35,165 bases of DNA from Planctomycetota bacterium. GTDB taxonomy: Bacteria > Planctomycetota > UBA11346. Under the pieces are notes generated by a model. That model saw nothing but the letters and a program-made list of their open reading frames with translations, did not search any database and was not told the origin of the DNA. The position numbers and the translations under genes are program-made. Shown piece by piece: positions 17,990 to 26,145 of this stretch. Location of the stretch: contig JANWWU010000074.1 of NCBI GenBank assembly GCA_025055595.1, positions 1 to 35,165 of the forward strand, read 5' to 3'. How positions within the stretch are numbered: the first letter of the stretch is position 1; every line of letters starts with the position of its first letter.

Positions 17990-18706
17990 GTGCTCGGCGT
18001 AGGGGCTCTCGGAGGCTGGAGCGGCACGGCCTACGACCCGCTTGCGGCGCGGCCGCCGGGGCACGCTGCCGGCGGCGAGCCGGCGATGGCAGACGCCGAA
18101 CGCCCAGGCCCCGGCGAGGACGGGGCGCCGGCGCAGCAGCGCAAGGGCGCTGCGGCGCCGAAGGGGCGCCAGCCCCGACCGGGAGCGCCGCGTGCCGTCG
18201 ATGGTCAGCCGCTGACGCCGGAAGAAGAAGCCGTTCTGCGCCAGCTGCAGGCCCGCGACCGCGCGGTGCGCGCCCACGAGGCCGCGCACAAGGCGGTTGG
18301 CGGCTCGCTGGCCGGCAACATGTCGTTCTCTTACCGCACGGGCCCCGATGGCCGGCAGTATGCGGTCGGCGGCGAAGTCGTGATCGATGTCGCGCCGGAG
18401 CGCGACCCGCGGGCGACGATCGCGAAGATGCGGCAGGTGATCGCGGCGGCCCTGGCACCCGCCGATCCGTCGCCGCAGGATCGCGCGGTGGCGGCGCAGG
18501 CGGCGGCGCAGATGGCCGAGGCGCAGCGCCAGCTGCTCGAGCAGCAGCGCGCGGAGGCGCGCGGCGAGCGCCGGCGGGGCGAGACGGAAACCTCTGGGTC
18601 GCCGGCGCCACGGGTCGGCGCCAGCTCGGCGCGCCTCGTCGGCGCCTATGGTGCGGCGATGGGCGGTGGCGCAGTGACCGGCGGGCTGCTGAACCTGATC
18701 GCTTGA
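17990..18706 (+). CDS. CJM1_0395/SprA-related family putative metalloprotease
   Basis: A 238-aa protein with a Pro/Ala/Gly-rich N-terminal half and a conserved core [17 protein letters not shown] about residues 93-110, containing HEAAH (HExxH zinc motif), followed by [18 protein letters not shown] and [26 protein letters not shown]. This block is diagnostic of the CJM1_0395-type family annotated as putative metalloproteases; no activity has been shown to my knowledge. The C-terminus is Ala/Glu-rich then Gly-rich. No classical signal peptide. The start is GTG at 17990, 6 nt after TATACT, with no ribosome site, so a leaderless transcript is likely. Divergent from mreB. Confidence 0.8.
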   Translation: MLGVGALGGWSGTAYDPLAARPPGHAAGGEPAMADAERPGPGEDGAPAQQRKGAAAPKGRQPRPGAPRAVDGQPLTPEEEAVLRQLQARDRAVRAHEAAHKAVGGSLAGNMSFSYRTGPDGRQYAVGGEVVIDVAPERDPRATIAKMRQVIAAALAPADPSPQDRAVAAQAAAQMAEAQRQLLEQQRAEARGERRRGETETSGSPAPRVGASSARLVGAYGAAMGGGAVTGGLLNLIA

Positions 18707-18710
18707 TCAG

Positions 18711-18739
18711 CAGCGCTGCGTGCAGCTGCGCACGCGCTG
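18711..18739 (+). terminator. GC-rich hairpin after the HEAAH gene
   Basis: CAGCG pairs with CGCTG and, inside, CGTGC with GCACG, around a 6-nt loop with a 3-nt bulge. It starts 4 nt after the stop at 18706. No T run follows, so termination is only a suggestion. Confidence 0.35.
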
Positions 18740-18802
18740 CGCAGTCGGGCGGGTGGACGGGGATTCGGCCGTCCCATACTGCCTGCGCTACGAGGAGATC
18801 CC

Positions 18803-19939
18803 ATGCTGCGCACCGTGTCCCTATGCATTCTCAGCGTCGTCTTGGTCGCCGGCGACAGCGCGCCGCCGGCCGCCGCTGAGGTTGATGCCCTGATCGACAA
18901 AGCCCAGAACTACCTGCTCGCCCAGCAGCAGGCGAACGGCGCGTTCGCGACCGGCGATCGCTTCGTCCTCGGCATCACAGCGCTGGCGGCCGAGGCCGTG
19001 GCCAGCCAACCGCGAGGCATTCCGGCCAGCGATGCGCGGATCGCCCGCGCGCTGGCCTTCATCAACGGCTACCGCCAGCCCGATGGCGGGATCTACAACC
19101 CGGCGGAGGGACTTGGCAACTACACGACGTCGCTGGCGCTGCTGCTGTGGACGACGACCGGCACCGGCGACCCGGCAGCGGTGAAAGCGGCGCAAGAATA
19201 CCTGTTTTCAATTCAGAATCGCGATCCCGCCAGCCCCGCGCGCGGCGGCATCGGCTACGGATCGCGCGGCGCCGGCGCCGAGGACCTCTCCAACACCAGC
19301 TGGGCGATCCACGCTCTGCGCGCTTCCGGGGTTCCGGCCAGCGATCCGCGGATGCAGGAAGCCCTGCGCTTCCTCGAGCGCTGCCAGGATCTCAGCCGCG
19401 TCAATCCCCTGCCCTGGGCGCGCGACTCCGGCGGCGGCGTCTATGCGCCCGACGAGAGCAAGGCGGCCGGCAGCTGGAACCGCGAGCCGCCGGCTCCCGG
19501 CGAGGAGCCGCCGCGACTCGTGCCTTATGGCAGCATGACCTACGCGCTGATCGCTTCCTACATCGCGCTGGATCTCAAGCCCGATGATCCGCGGGTGCGC
19601 GCCGCCTTCGGCTGGGTGACCGCGAACTGGACCTTCGATCGCAACCCCGGCATGATCAACACCGAGAAGCGTCCCGATGCCGACCAGCAGGGCCTGTATT
19701 ACTACTATCGCGTGGCGGCACGGACCTTCGATCTGCTGAAGACCGGCCCGCTCGAGCTGCGTGACGGCCGCACCGTCGATTGGCGCAGCGATCTGTTCCG
19801 TGCGATCGCGACGCGCGCCAAGATCGAGGGCGATCGCGCCTACTGGATCAACCCGCAGCCGCGCTGGGGCGAGAACATGCCGACGCTGACCACGGCCTAT
19901 GTGCTGCGTTCATTGAAGTGGCTGCGCGCGGCGCTCTGA
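18803..19939 (+). CDS. secreted prenyltransferase/squalene-cyclase-fold repeat protein
   Basis: A 378-aa protein with a signal peptide (hydrophobic residues 5-17, likely cleavage after PAAA near residue 25) and five alpha-alpha hairpin repeats of the type seen in terpene cyclases and prenyltransferase beta subunits: each has a helix with YL/FI, a turn with NGAFA, PDGGIY, GGIGYG, GGGVY, then a second Ala/Leu helix. The DXDD acid motif of squalene-hopene cyclase is not seen, so it is more likely a binding or scaffold domain, as in many planctomycete and lentisphaeral proteins. GAGGAG at 18792-18797 lies 5 nt before the ATG. The end WINPQPRWGENMPTLTTAYV repeats the fold once more. Function unknown. 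Confidence 0.75.
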   Translation: MLRTVSLCILSVVLVAGDSAPPAAAEVDALIDKAQNYLLAQQQANGAFATGDRFVLGITALAAEAVASQPRGIPASDARIARALAFINGYRQPDGGIYNPAEGLGNYTTSLALLLWTTTGTGDPAAVKAAQEYLFSIQNRDPASPARGGIGYGSRGAGAEDLSNTSWAIHALRASGVPASDPRMQEALRFLERCQDLSRVNPLPWARDSGGGVYAPDESKAAGSWNREPPAPGEEPPRLVPYGSMTYALIASYIALDLKPDDPRVRAAFGWVTANWTFDRNPGMINTEKRPDADQQGLYYYYRVAARTFDLLKTGPLELRDGRTVDWRSDLFRAIATRAKIEGDRAYWINPQPRWGENMPTLTTAYVLRSLKWLRAAL

Positions 19940-19952
19940 GCCCAGCGACCAT

Positions 19953-20309
19953 TCAACGGCGATCGTGCCAGCACCCGCCGCCGCGCGGCACCAGGGCGAT
20001 GCCGACATCGGCGAGCCGGCGGCAGGAACGGATCGTCAGCAGCGAAGGCGGGACGGTCGCCGCGGAGGCGGCGTCGTCGCCGATGATCACGAGGCCTTCG
20101 TAGCCAGCCGTCTGCGCCGCTGACACCGCGCGCGCATCGCGCGTCGCCAGCCAAGCCGGCGCGTGGCCGGCGGCGGCCGCGAGCAGGGCGCCGGGCGTCA
20201 ACGCCGTCGCGATCGCCGTGTGCACCCCGCGCTGAGCGAAGCGCGCGGCGAGCTGTGGCCACTCCGGATCATCAGCGCACTCGGGTCCGAGGACGAGGAT
20301 CGCGCTCAT
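19953..20309 (-). CDS. small alpha/beta protein downstream of HD-GYP, unknown function
   Basis: A 118-aa protein whose ATG overlaps the HD-GYP stop (ATGA, 20306-20309), so it is translationally coupled. The N-terminus AILVLGPE, a middle LAAAAGHAPAWLAT, a strand GLVIIGDD and a later VGIALVPRGGGCW suggest a Rossmann-like alternation of strands and helices. It could be a degenerate receiver or DJ-1-like domain, but key residues are not clear enough to say. It ends 13 bases from the convergent repeat-protein gene. Confidence 0.6.
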   Translation of the reverse strand: MSAILVLGPECADDPEWPQLAARFAQRGVHTAIATALTPGALLAAAAGHAPAWLATRDARAVSAAQTAGYEGLVIIGDDAASAATVPPSLLTIRSCRRLADVGIALVPRGGGCWHDRR

Positions 20310-21847
20310 GGTTTGAAGCCCGGAATGCGGTTGAGATCGACCTCGTCGATCTGCTCGGGCTTGAGGAAACGCTGGGCATAGGCGCGCCACACCCCGCTGC
20401 GGACGAAAACGTCGAAGAGATCGGGATCGATGTGACCATCGAGGGCCATGCGACCGAGGATGGCGAGGGATTCGGAGAGCTTCATCGGGCGCTTGTAGGG
20501 TCGATCAGCGGCGGTCAGCGCCTCGAAGATGTCGGCGATGCCCATGATCCGCGCCTGCACGCTCATCTGCTCGCGCTTGAGTCCGCGCGGGTAGCCCTTG
20601 CCGTCCATACGCTCGTGGTGCCCGCCGGCGAACTCCGGCACGCGGCGCAGGTGCCGCGGGAAGGGCAGCGCTTCGAGCATGCGGATGGTGGCGACGATGT
20701 GGTTGTTGATGATCTCGCGCTCGCGCGGCAGCAGGGTACCGCGAGCGATGCACAGATTTTCGACTTCGTCGTCGGTCAACAACGGCTGCGTGCTGCCATC
20801 GAGCGCCTGCCAACGGCGCATCGCGATCTCTCGTACACGCTGCTGATCCTCGACGCGCATCGTCTCGCCACCGAGGTTGCACTGTCTGAGGAACTCCAAA
20901 TCGGCGCGCAACTGCGCGGCAAGCTGCGGCTGCTGGGCGGCGGCCGCGGCGAAGCGCGTCGCGATCAGCTCGATGCGGTCGAACAACGCGGTCAGCTTGG
21001 TCGCCTTCTCCATCACCCATTCGGGCGTCGTGATCTTGCCGCAGTCATGGAGCCAGGCGGCGATGCGCAGCTCGTAGCGGTCCTTCTCGTCCATGCGAAA
21101 TCCGGCGAGCGCGCCGCGCGGATCGCGCGCCGCCGCCTCGGCGAGCATCATCGTCAGCTCCGGAACGCGCCGGCAGTGCTCGCCCGTATGCGGACTCTTC
21201 TCATCGATCGCCGTCGCAATGAGCTGGATGAACGACTCAAACAAGCGTTTTTGGTCTTCGATCAGCTGATGCCGGCTGCGCGCCGTCGCCGCCTGCGAAG
21301 CGAGGCTCTCGACGAGTTCCTGATCCTCGGCTGGGAACGGCACGATCGTTCCCAGATGATCGCGAGCGTTGATCAACTGCAGCGCGCCGGTGATCATCCC
21401 TTCGTGATCGCGCATCGGAACGGCGAGCACCGAGGTCGTGCGGTATCCTGTGCGTGCGTCGAAAGCGCGCGTCCCGCTGAAGTCGAAGCCGGGCGCCGCG
21501 TAGGCATCGGCGATGTTCACGGTGCGGCCGGTGAGCACGCAGTGCGCGATCACCGACGCGTGGTTCTCCCGACCATCGGCGGTGCGCAGCGGCACATCGG
21601 GCAGCGGCACAGGTCGGATGCCGCTGACCCCAGCATGCAATCCCATCGACTGATTGTGCAGGATGACGAAGCGGAGGCGATCTTCGACGACGTCGTAGAG
21701 CGTGCCGCCGTCGGCTCGCGTCAGGTCCATCGCCGCCTGCAGGATCAGCTCGCACAGCTCGCGGGGATCGGTCTCGCTCGACAGCGCGCGTCCGACGCGG
21801 TTGAGCACTGCGATGCGCCGCCGCAGCTCCGCGACTTCGTTTTCCAC
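20306..21847 (-). CDS. GAF domain / HD-GYP cyclic-di-GMP phosphodiesterase
   Basis: Likely hydrolyses c-di-GMP in response to a ligand or redox signal sensed by the GAF domain. Residues 20-190 form the GAF domain; 205-500 form HD-GYP with SPHTGEHCRRV (218-228), the metal motif WLHDCGKI (H267, D268), HHERMDGKGYP (410-420) and IADIFEALTAADRPYK. The segment between HD and GYP is about 80 residues longer than in minimal HD-GYP domains, as in one common subtype. No membrane helix or receiver domain, so cytosolic. The GTG start at 21847 lacks a ribosome site, but TAGAGT lies 6 nt upstream. Coupled to a 118-aa gene downstream. It lies beside the tRNA and flagellar cluster. Confidence 0.9.
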   Translation of the reverse strand: MENEVAELRRRIAVLNRVGRALSSETDPRELCELILQAAMDLTRADGGTLYDVVEDRLRFVILHNQSMGLHAGVSGIRPVPLPDVPLRTADGRENHASVIAHCVLTGRTVNIADAYAAPGFDFSGTRAFDARTGYRTTSVLAVPMRDHEGMITGALQLINARDHLGTIVPFPAEDQELVESLASQAATARSRHQLIEDQKRLFESFIQLIATAIDEKSPHTGEHCRRVPELTMMLAEAAARDPRGALAGFRMDEKDRYELRIAAWLHDCGKITTPEWVMEKATKLTALFDRIELIATRFAAAAAQQPQLAAQLRADLEFLRQCNLGGETMRVEDQQRVREIAMRRWQALDGSTQPLLTDDEVENLCIARGTLLPREREIINNHIVATIRMLEALPFPRHLRRVPEFAGGHHERMDGKGYPRGLKREQMSVQARIMGIADIFEALTAADRPYKRPMKLSESLAILGRMALDGHIDPDLFDVFVRSGVWRAYAQRFLKPEQIDEVDLNRIPGFKP

Positions 21848-21853
21848 GCTGAC

Positions 21854-21883
21854 ACTCTAGCCGGGGGCTTGCAGGCGCTAGAG
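21854..21883 (-). promoter_or_regulatory. -10 TAGAGT and 7-bp inverted repeat upstream of HD-GYP
   Basis: TAGAGT (minus, 21859-21854) lies 6 nt before the GTG start. It overlaps one arm of a perfect inverted repeat, CTCTAGC (21855-21861) and GCTAGAG (21877-21883), with a 15-nt spacer. An arm lying on the -10 box would suit a repressor site. Confidence 0.4.
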
Positions 21884-22231
21884 CACGCTGCCGCTGGCTA
21901 TATCGCACAGCGATCTGCAGCGTCTCGATGTCGTGCTGCGCCCTCTTGCGTGCTCGTTGGGTGCCGCGGACATCGATGCGTTACGCCTCGCTCGTGGCGA
22001 TGTGTGCCTTCGTATGTCAGATGCGCGCAGGCAACGACGCGCTGCGTAACGAGTTCGAGCACCCGAAAACCACGGCGCGCCTTGCCTCGCACCCCGCATC
22101 AAACATCCCGATCTCTGCCAGCCACCGCCGATCCTTCACGCCAGTAAGTGTTCGGGCCGCGTGTCTGTTGGCCCCGTGTTGGCCCACGACTGGCCTGCCG
22201 TTGGCTCAGAACCCCAACCCCTTGTGCTTTC
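21884..22231. other. gene-poor, lower-GC stretch beside tRNA-Arg
   Basis: No protein gene is supported. Base composition is visibly lower in GC than the neighbours. TGTTGGCCC occurs twice at an 11-nt period (22166-22174 and 22177-22185), with degenerate TGGCC and TTGGCTC further on. A plus-strand frame (to 22281) runs antisense into the tRNA and ends in a tail rich in W/P/Q/A, which resembles the tails of tyrosine integrases that lie against tRNA attachment sites. It may be a scar of an integrated element, or nothing. Confidence 0.3.
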
Positions 22232-22308
22232 TGGCGCGCCGGGCAGGACTCGAACCTGCAACCCTCAGATCCGTAGTCTGATGCTCTATCCAATTGAGCT
22301 ACCAGCGC
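22232..22308 (-). tRNA. tRNA-Arg (anticodon ACG)
   Basis: Full cloverleaf on the minus strand: acceptor GCGCTGG with CCGGCGC (one T-G pair), D-arm GCTC...GAGC, anticodon stem TCAGA/TCTGA around loop CTACGGA with anticodon ACG, T-arm GCAGG TTCGAGT CCTGC, discriminator G and an encoded CCA (22234-22232). The ACG wobble A is normally deaminated to inosine by TadA to read CGU/CGC/CGA. Confidence 0.97.
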
Positions 22309-22323
22309 GTGCGCGAGGCTAAC

Positions 22324-22350
22324 ACTCTATTGCTAGCGAAATACTGTCAA
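22324..22350 (-). promoter_or_regulatory. promoter of tRNA-Arg
   Basis: On the minus strand TTGACA (22350-22345) is followed after 15 nt by TAGAGT (22329-22324). The start would fall about 8-10 nt before the mature tRNA 5' end. The spacer is short, but the -35 is perfect. The same -10 form TAGAGT is found before the HD-GYP gene. Confidence 0.6.
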
Positions 22351-22377
22351 GGGCGATGCTCCAGTCGGGCAAGTGCT

Positions 22378-22390
22378 CACTGAGGCAGTG
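22378..22390 (+). promoter_or_regulatory. small inverted repeat upstream of the flagellar cluster
   Basis: CACTG, AGG, CAGTG, extended by CT/GAG outside with one mismatch. It sits between the divergent tRNA and the flagellar unit and could be an operator. No strong plus-strand promoter is visible between it and 22486; CATACT at 22457-22462 is the best -10 candidate. Confidence 0.25.
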
Positions 22391-22485
22391 GGAGGCGCGG
22401 CGATGGTTTTGGAGCGTTGCTTGCGTAAAGCTTGTACCAGTCGCGCTACGAGCGAACATACTTCAGTGTGATGGGTGCGGACCTG

Positions 22486-22761
22486 ATGGAGACACACCTG
22501 CTGGCTTGGCAAGCCCGTGTCCTCCTGTGGACGGGGCTCGCGTGCATCGCCCTCGGACTCTGGGCCGGGGTCGAGCCGGTGGACATCGCCTGGCGGTCGG
22601 CCCTGGCGGCCATGCTGGCGATGGCGGCAGCTGGGTGGTTGTTGCGTCGCGTGGTCCGGGCGATCGGCGAGCAAGCAGCGCAAGAACTTGCAGCGCGTGA
22701 GACGAAGATAGGTGACGAGCCATCGCCGGCGTTGGCATCCGCTTCCGGAGAGAGAGCATGA
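22486..22761 (+). CDS. two-helix membrane protein upstream of the flagellar sigma factor
   Basis: A 91-aa protein (96 aa if the ATG at 22471 is used, 109 aa from 22432) with two membrane helices at about 8-27 (LLWTGLACIALGLWAGV) and 33-57 (IAWRSALAAMLAMAAAGWLL), followed by a charged cytosolic tail with RRVVRAIGEQAAQELAARE. The stop overlaps the sigma-factor start (ATGA, 22758-22761), which argues that it is expressed with it. In many bacteria flhF and flhG stand here; this gene resembles neither. Family unknown. Confidence 0.6.
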   Translation: METHLLAWQARVLLWTGLACIALGLWAGVEPVDIAWRSALAAMLAMAAAGWLLRRVVRAIGEQAAQELAARETKIGDEPSPALASASGERA

Positions 22762-23525
22762 TCAGCATGGGATCCATCTCGCAGCGCCGGCAGGCCGCGA
22801 GCGCCTACCGTCAGGCGACCAGCGGCCCTCAGGAGCAGGAGGTACTGCGCCACCTGCCGCTGGTGCACACCGTCGTCGAGCGGATCGCGGTGCATTTGCC
22901 GCCGCACATCGAGCGAGAGGACCTCTTGCAGGCGGGGGTCATCGGGCTGATCGACGCTTTGCGCCGCTACGATCCAGCGCGTGACAATGCCTTTTCCACC
23001 TATGCAGTCTTGCGCATCCGCGGCGCCGTGCTCGACGAGCTGCGCGCCCGTGATTGGGTGCCGCGTGGGGCTCGGGAGCGCGCGAAAGCTTATCAGCAAG
23101 CGGTCAGCGAGCTGAGCCAGGAGCTCGGCCGCTTGCCGAACGATGAAGAACTGGCCAGGCGGCTCGGCATTCGTCCGGAGGATCTGCCGGAATACGAGGC
23201 GCAAAGCGCGCTCGCCGCGCAGGTCTCGCTCGATGCGCCGGTCGGCGACGATGCGACGGTCGGCGACATGATCGTGCGCCAGGACGATGAACTGGCGGAC
23301 CCCGCGCGCAATCTCGAGGCGGAAGACCGCCGCCGTCTGCTCGCGCGCATGCTGGCGACGCTGACCGAGCAGGAGCGTCTCGTCATCAAGCTCTACTACT
23401 ACGAGAACCTGATGATGAAGGAGATCGCCGCGATCCTCGGCGTCACCGAGAGTCGCGTCTGCCAGATCCACGGCCGCGTCATCGCTCTGCTGCGCGCGCG
23501 CTTCGGCTCGAGCATCGTGGTGTGA
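22758..23525 (+). CDS. fliA: flagellar-type sigma factor (FliA/WhiG family)
   Basis: Sigma-28-type RNA polymerase subunit that switches on late flagellar and chemotaxis genes. The 255-aa protein has region 2 with LVHTVVERIA, EREDLLQAGVIGLIDALRRYD, FSTYAVLRIRGAVLDELRARDWVPR, region 3 with AVSELSQELGRLPNDEELARRLG, and region 4 with LTEQERLVIKLYYYENLMMKEIAAILGVTESRVCQIH. GGAG at 22747-22750 lies 7 nt before the ATG. A single base separates its stop from the next start. No anti-sigma flgM in view. Confidence 0.93.
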   Translation: MISMGSISQRRQAASAYRQATSGPQEQEVLRHLPLVHTVVERIAVHLPPHIEREDLLQAGVIGLIDALRRYDPARDNAFSTYAVLRIRGAVLDELRARDWVPRGARERAKAYQQAVSELSQELGRLPNDEELARRLGIRPEDLPEYEAQSALAAQVSLDAPVGDDATVGDMIVRQDDELADPARNLEAEDRRRLLARMLATLTEQERLVIKLYYYENLMMKEIAAILGVTESRVCQIHGRVIALLRARFGSSIVV

Positions 23526-23526
23526 C

Positions 23527-26145
23527 ATGGAGGTCCGCGCTGCTGACGCGCATCCGCAGGCAGTGCGGCTCGGCGCGGCGCACGAGCATCAGCCCGCCGT
23601 CGTTCCGGGCTCGGTCATCGAGGCGCGCGTCGAGGCCAGGCTGTCAGCTGACCGCTATGTGCTCGTGCTTGCTGGCCAGCGCGTGGTCGCCGACAGCGCG
23701 CTGCCTTTGACGGAAGGCTCGCGCCTCCCATTGCAGGTGCTGAGCGCGGGTGACGGCGGCCTCATCCTCCGCGCGGAAGGGCTCAGCGTGCAGCTCAGCC
23801 AGCCCGAGGCGCGCCTGGCGGCCCTGGGCCTGCCCGCGACCCCGGCGGCGAAGGCGGTGCTTGCGGCGTTCGAGGCCGCAGCGGCGCCGCTCGATGGCGA
23901 ACGCATGCGCGCGGCGCTCGCCGCTGTCATGCAGGCAGCCGATGCGGCAGCTGCTGAGCGTCAGCTGGCGGCGCATGTCGCGCTGGCACGCAGCGGCTTG
24001 CCGCCGACGCCGATGCTGCTGGAGCTCGCGACGCACGCAGCGCAGCGCTCCTTGCCCGATGTCGCGGCGAGCCTGCGCAGAGAGCTTCCTGCCCTCGCGT
24101 TGCTGCCAGCCGACCAGCGCGGGCAGTCGACGCTCAGCGAGCCAGCAGGCGAAGCCGAGGCGCGCAGCGGAGCCGTGCGGGCGCCGAATCTCGATGCCGG
24201 CGCCATCGGCATACGCGCGGCCCTCGTGCTCGCCGGGGTGCGGCCAGCGTCAGGCATGGAGGCGCTGGCAGCGTCGGCGGGCCAAGCAGTGCTTCGCCCC
24301 GCGCCGCTGGCGACGGCTCCCCTGGATCCCGGTGCATCAAGCGCAAGCCAGGACCGCGCTGCAGCTGCTGAACCCAGCCTTACCGAACTGACTCGACAGC
24401 GATCGGCCGCGCAAGGCAGGACCGAAGCCGGGTCGGCTCCCGTAGCTACAGCAGTTTCGCCGCCGGGCGCGGGTGAACTCTCAGGAAGGGGAGACAGCGC
24501 TTCTCGAGCGCAGCCGAGCCTCCCACAGGTTGATGCCGCGGGGCAGCAGCGCTTTTCGTCGGCAGGGGGCATGAACGCCCCCTCGGCAGAGCAACAGCCA
24601 GCGGCATCAGGCTCAGAGCAGCCGCACGCAACGGCGAACGCATCCCGCGCCGCGCCGATCCCGCAGCCTGCGGCGATCGTTTCCCCGCTGCTGTTAGCGA
24701 CGCAGGGCGCAGAGGCTCCCGGCAGCGGCGGACAGACGGGCAGGCAGACGCTAGCGCCGGCCGGCGATCAGAGGCCGGCGGGCGCCGCACAGCTGTTGTC
24801 CGCGTCTGAGCCCACATCTGGACAGCCGCCGCATGCTCATGCGGCTGCGCGTGACGCATTCGCTGGCGGCGAGACTTCGCCGGTTGGGACGCAGAGAGCA
24901 GCGCCGCCGCCGCTCGCCGGGGCTGTCATCCCGCTGCTGTCAGCGACGCAGGGCGCAAAGGCCCCCGGCAGCGGCGGACAGACGGGCAGGCAAACGCTAG
25001 CGCCGGCCGGCGATCAGAGGCCGGCGGGCGCCGCGCAGCTGTTGTCCGCGTCTGCAGCCGCATCTGGACAACGACCGCAAACCGGACCGGCTGCGAGTGG
25101 CGCTCTCAGCATGGCGGCGGCGCATCCGCCGGCTTCCCCGCAGGCGGTGGCGGGCAGCGCAGAGAAAGCGTCGGCGTCTTCGCCGTCAGTGATGCCTGGG
25201 AGTGGCAGCGCTGCGGCCGGATCTTCTCCGGCACCAGCGACCGCCGCGGCGGAGGCGAGCGAGGCGCCCGATGCCGCGGCCTCTGCAGCGCCGAAGGGTG
25301 CGCCCGGCGGCGAGACGATGCCTGCGCGCCCTTCCCAGTCGCTGCCGTTCTCTGCCGTCGACCAGCGCGCGGCCGCTGCGGGCCAGAGGAGCTCGCTGCC
25401 GCCATCTCCCGGCGCGCAGAGCGCCCCGCCCGTTATCGACATCGCAGCACTGCAGGGAGCACGGGCAGCGTCTGGCGGATCTGCAAGCGGCGGCATGCTT
25501 GCTGCCGCACCGGCCGTGGCCGGGGACGCGCTGCGATCGATGCCGGCCGGTGTCGATGCCAAGCGAGCGGCCCTGGTCGGCGACGGGCACGCGGCGCTTG
25601 CGACGGTCGGCGGGCGCCACGGATATCCCGAGCCGCTGCTGCGCGTGCTGGCGCGCCTGGCCCATGCCCAGCTGCAGCGCGCCGCAGGCGAAGAGCGCGA
25701 GGAAGCGGCAGCGACCGTCAGCAGCGCGGAGAGCGCGCGAGCGGCGCCTCCGGCGCCAGCGGCGCAGCTGCAGCCGCTGCTGGCGGTGATGCGCGAAGCC
25801 TTGGCAGAACAGGTGTTCCCTCCGCGCGAGCTCGCCGACTACGACCGCGTCGTGCCGCTGCCGCTGGCGACGGCGCATGACACGACGCCGGCGCGCTTGG
25901 CGGTCGCGCAGCGGACGACGGCCAGCGGCCAGCGCGCGACCTTCATCCGCGTCGATGCCGAGCTCTCAGCGCTGGGCCCGGTCAGCGTGCGGCTCAGCGG
26001 AGCCGATGGAGGGGGGCCGATCGCGATCACCCTTGTTGCCGGCGCCGCTGCCGCCGCAGCGCTCGCCGAGGAGCTGCCCTCGCTGGTCGCCGATCTGCGC
26101 CAGCTCGGTCTCGATGCCGCCGTGCGAGTGGTCAGCGATGCCTGA
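23527..26145 (+). CDS. fliK: FliK-like flagellar hook-length control protein
   Basis: Measures hook length and triggers the export switch through FlhB. The 872-aa protein has the layout of FliK: an N-terminal part (1-200) with an OB-like stretch EARVEARLSADRYVLVLAG, a long low-complexity Ala/Pro/Ser/Gln linker (about 210-700), and a C-terminal domain (740-872) with VMREALAEQVFPP, FIRVDAELSALGPVSVRLSG and LPSLVADLRQLGLDA, resembling the Flg_hook domain. Within the linker, 49-residue blocks at about 387-435 and 469-517 are near copies. It starts 1 nt after the fliA stop and overlaps the FlhB-like gene by 8 nt (ATGCCTGA). Identification rests on context and C-domain pattern. Confidence 0.75.
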   Translation: MEVRAADAHPQAVRLGAAHEHQPAVVPGSVIEARVEARLSADRYVLVLAGQRVVADSALPLTEGSRLPLQVLSAGDGGLILRAEGLSVQLSQPEARLAALGLPATPAAKAVLAAFEAAAAPLDGERMRAALAAVMQAADAAAAERQLAAHVALARSGLPPTPMLLELATHAAQRSLPDVAASLRRELPALALLPADQRGQSTLSEPAGEAEARSGAVRAPNLDAGAIGIRAALVLAGVRPASGMEALAASAGQAVLRPAPLATAPLDPGASSASQDRAAAAEPSLTELTRQRSAAQGRTEAGSAPVATAVSPPGAGELSGRGDSASRAQPSLPQVDAAGQQRFSSAGGMNAPSAEQQPAASGSEQPHATANASRAAPIPQPAAIVSPLLLATQGAEAPGSGGQTGRQTLAPAGDQRPAGAAQLLSASEPTSGQPPHAHAAARDAFAGGETSPVGTQRAAPPPLAGAVIPLLSATQGAKAPGSGGQTGRQTLAPAGDQRPAGAAQLLSASAAASGQRPQTGPAASGALSMAAAHPPASPQAVAGSAEKASASSPSVMPGSGSAAAGSSPAPATAAAEASEAPDAAASAAPKGAPGGETMPARPSQSLPFSAVDQRAAAAGQRSSLPPSPGAQSAPPVIDIAALQGARAASGGSASGGMLAAAPAVAGDALRSMPAGVDAKRAALVGDGHAALATVGGRHGYPEPLLRVLARLAHAQLQRAAGEEREEAAATVSSAESARAAPPAPAAQLQPLLAVMREALAEQVFPPRELADYDRVVPLPLATAHDTTPARLAVAQRTTASGQRATFIRVDAELSALGPVSVRLSGADGGGPIAITLVAGAAAAAALAEELPSLVADLRQLGLDAAVRVVSDA
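24685..25076 (+). repeat. near-identical 146-bp direct repeat in the fliK linker
   Basis: 24685-24830 and 24931-25076 are 246 bp (82 codons) apart and match at about 134 of 146 positions by hand count. The core encodes APGSGGQTGRQTLAP then AGDQRPAGAAQLLSAS in both. Most differences lie at the edges, so the copy is recent. It changes the length of the segment that acts as the ruler in FliK. Confidence 0.9.

Noticed and set aside
17889-18611. Upstream extension of the mreB frame to about 18611
   Set aside because: The extension is antisense to the HEAAH protein gene, is Pro/Arg/Ala-rich and unlike any MreB N-terminus.
21928-22281. A 117-codon plus-strand frame ending antisense in the tRNA
   Set aside because: Its last 15 residues are simply antisense tRNA, and the rest shows no domain, start signal or coding bias. 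Kept only as a possible integrase-tail scar.
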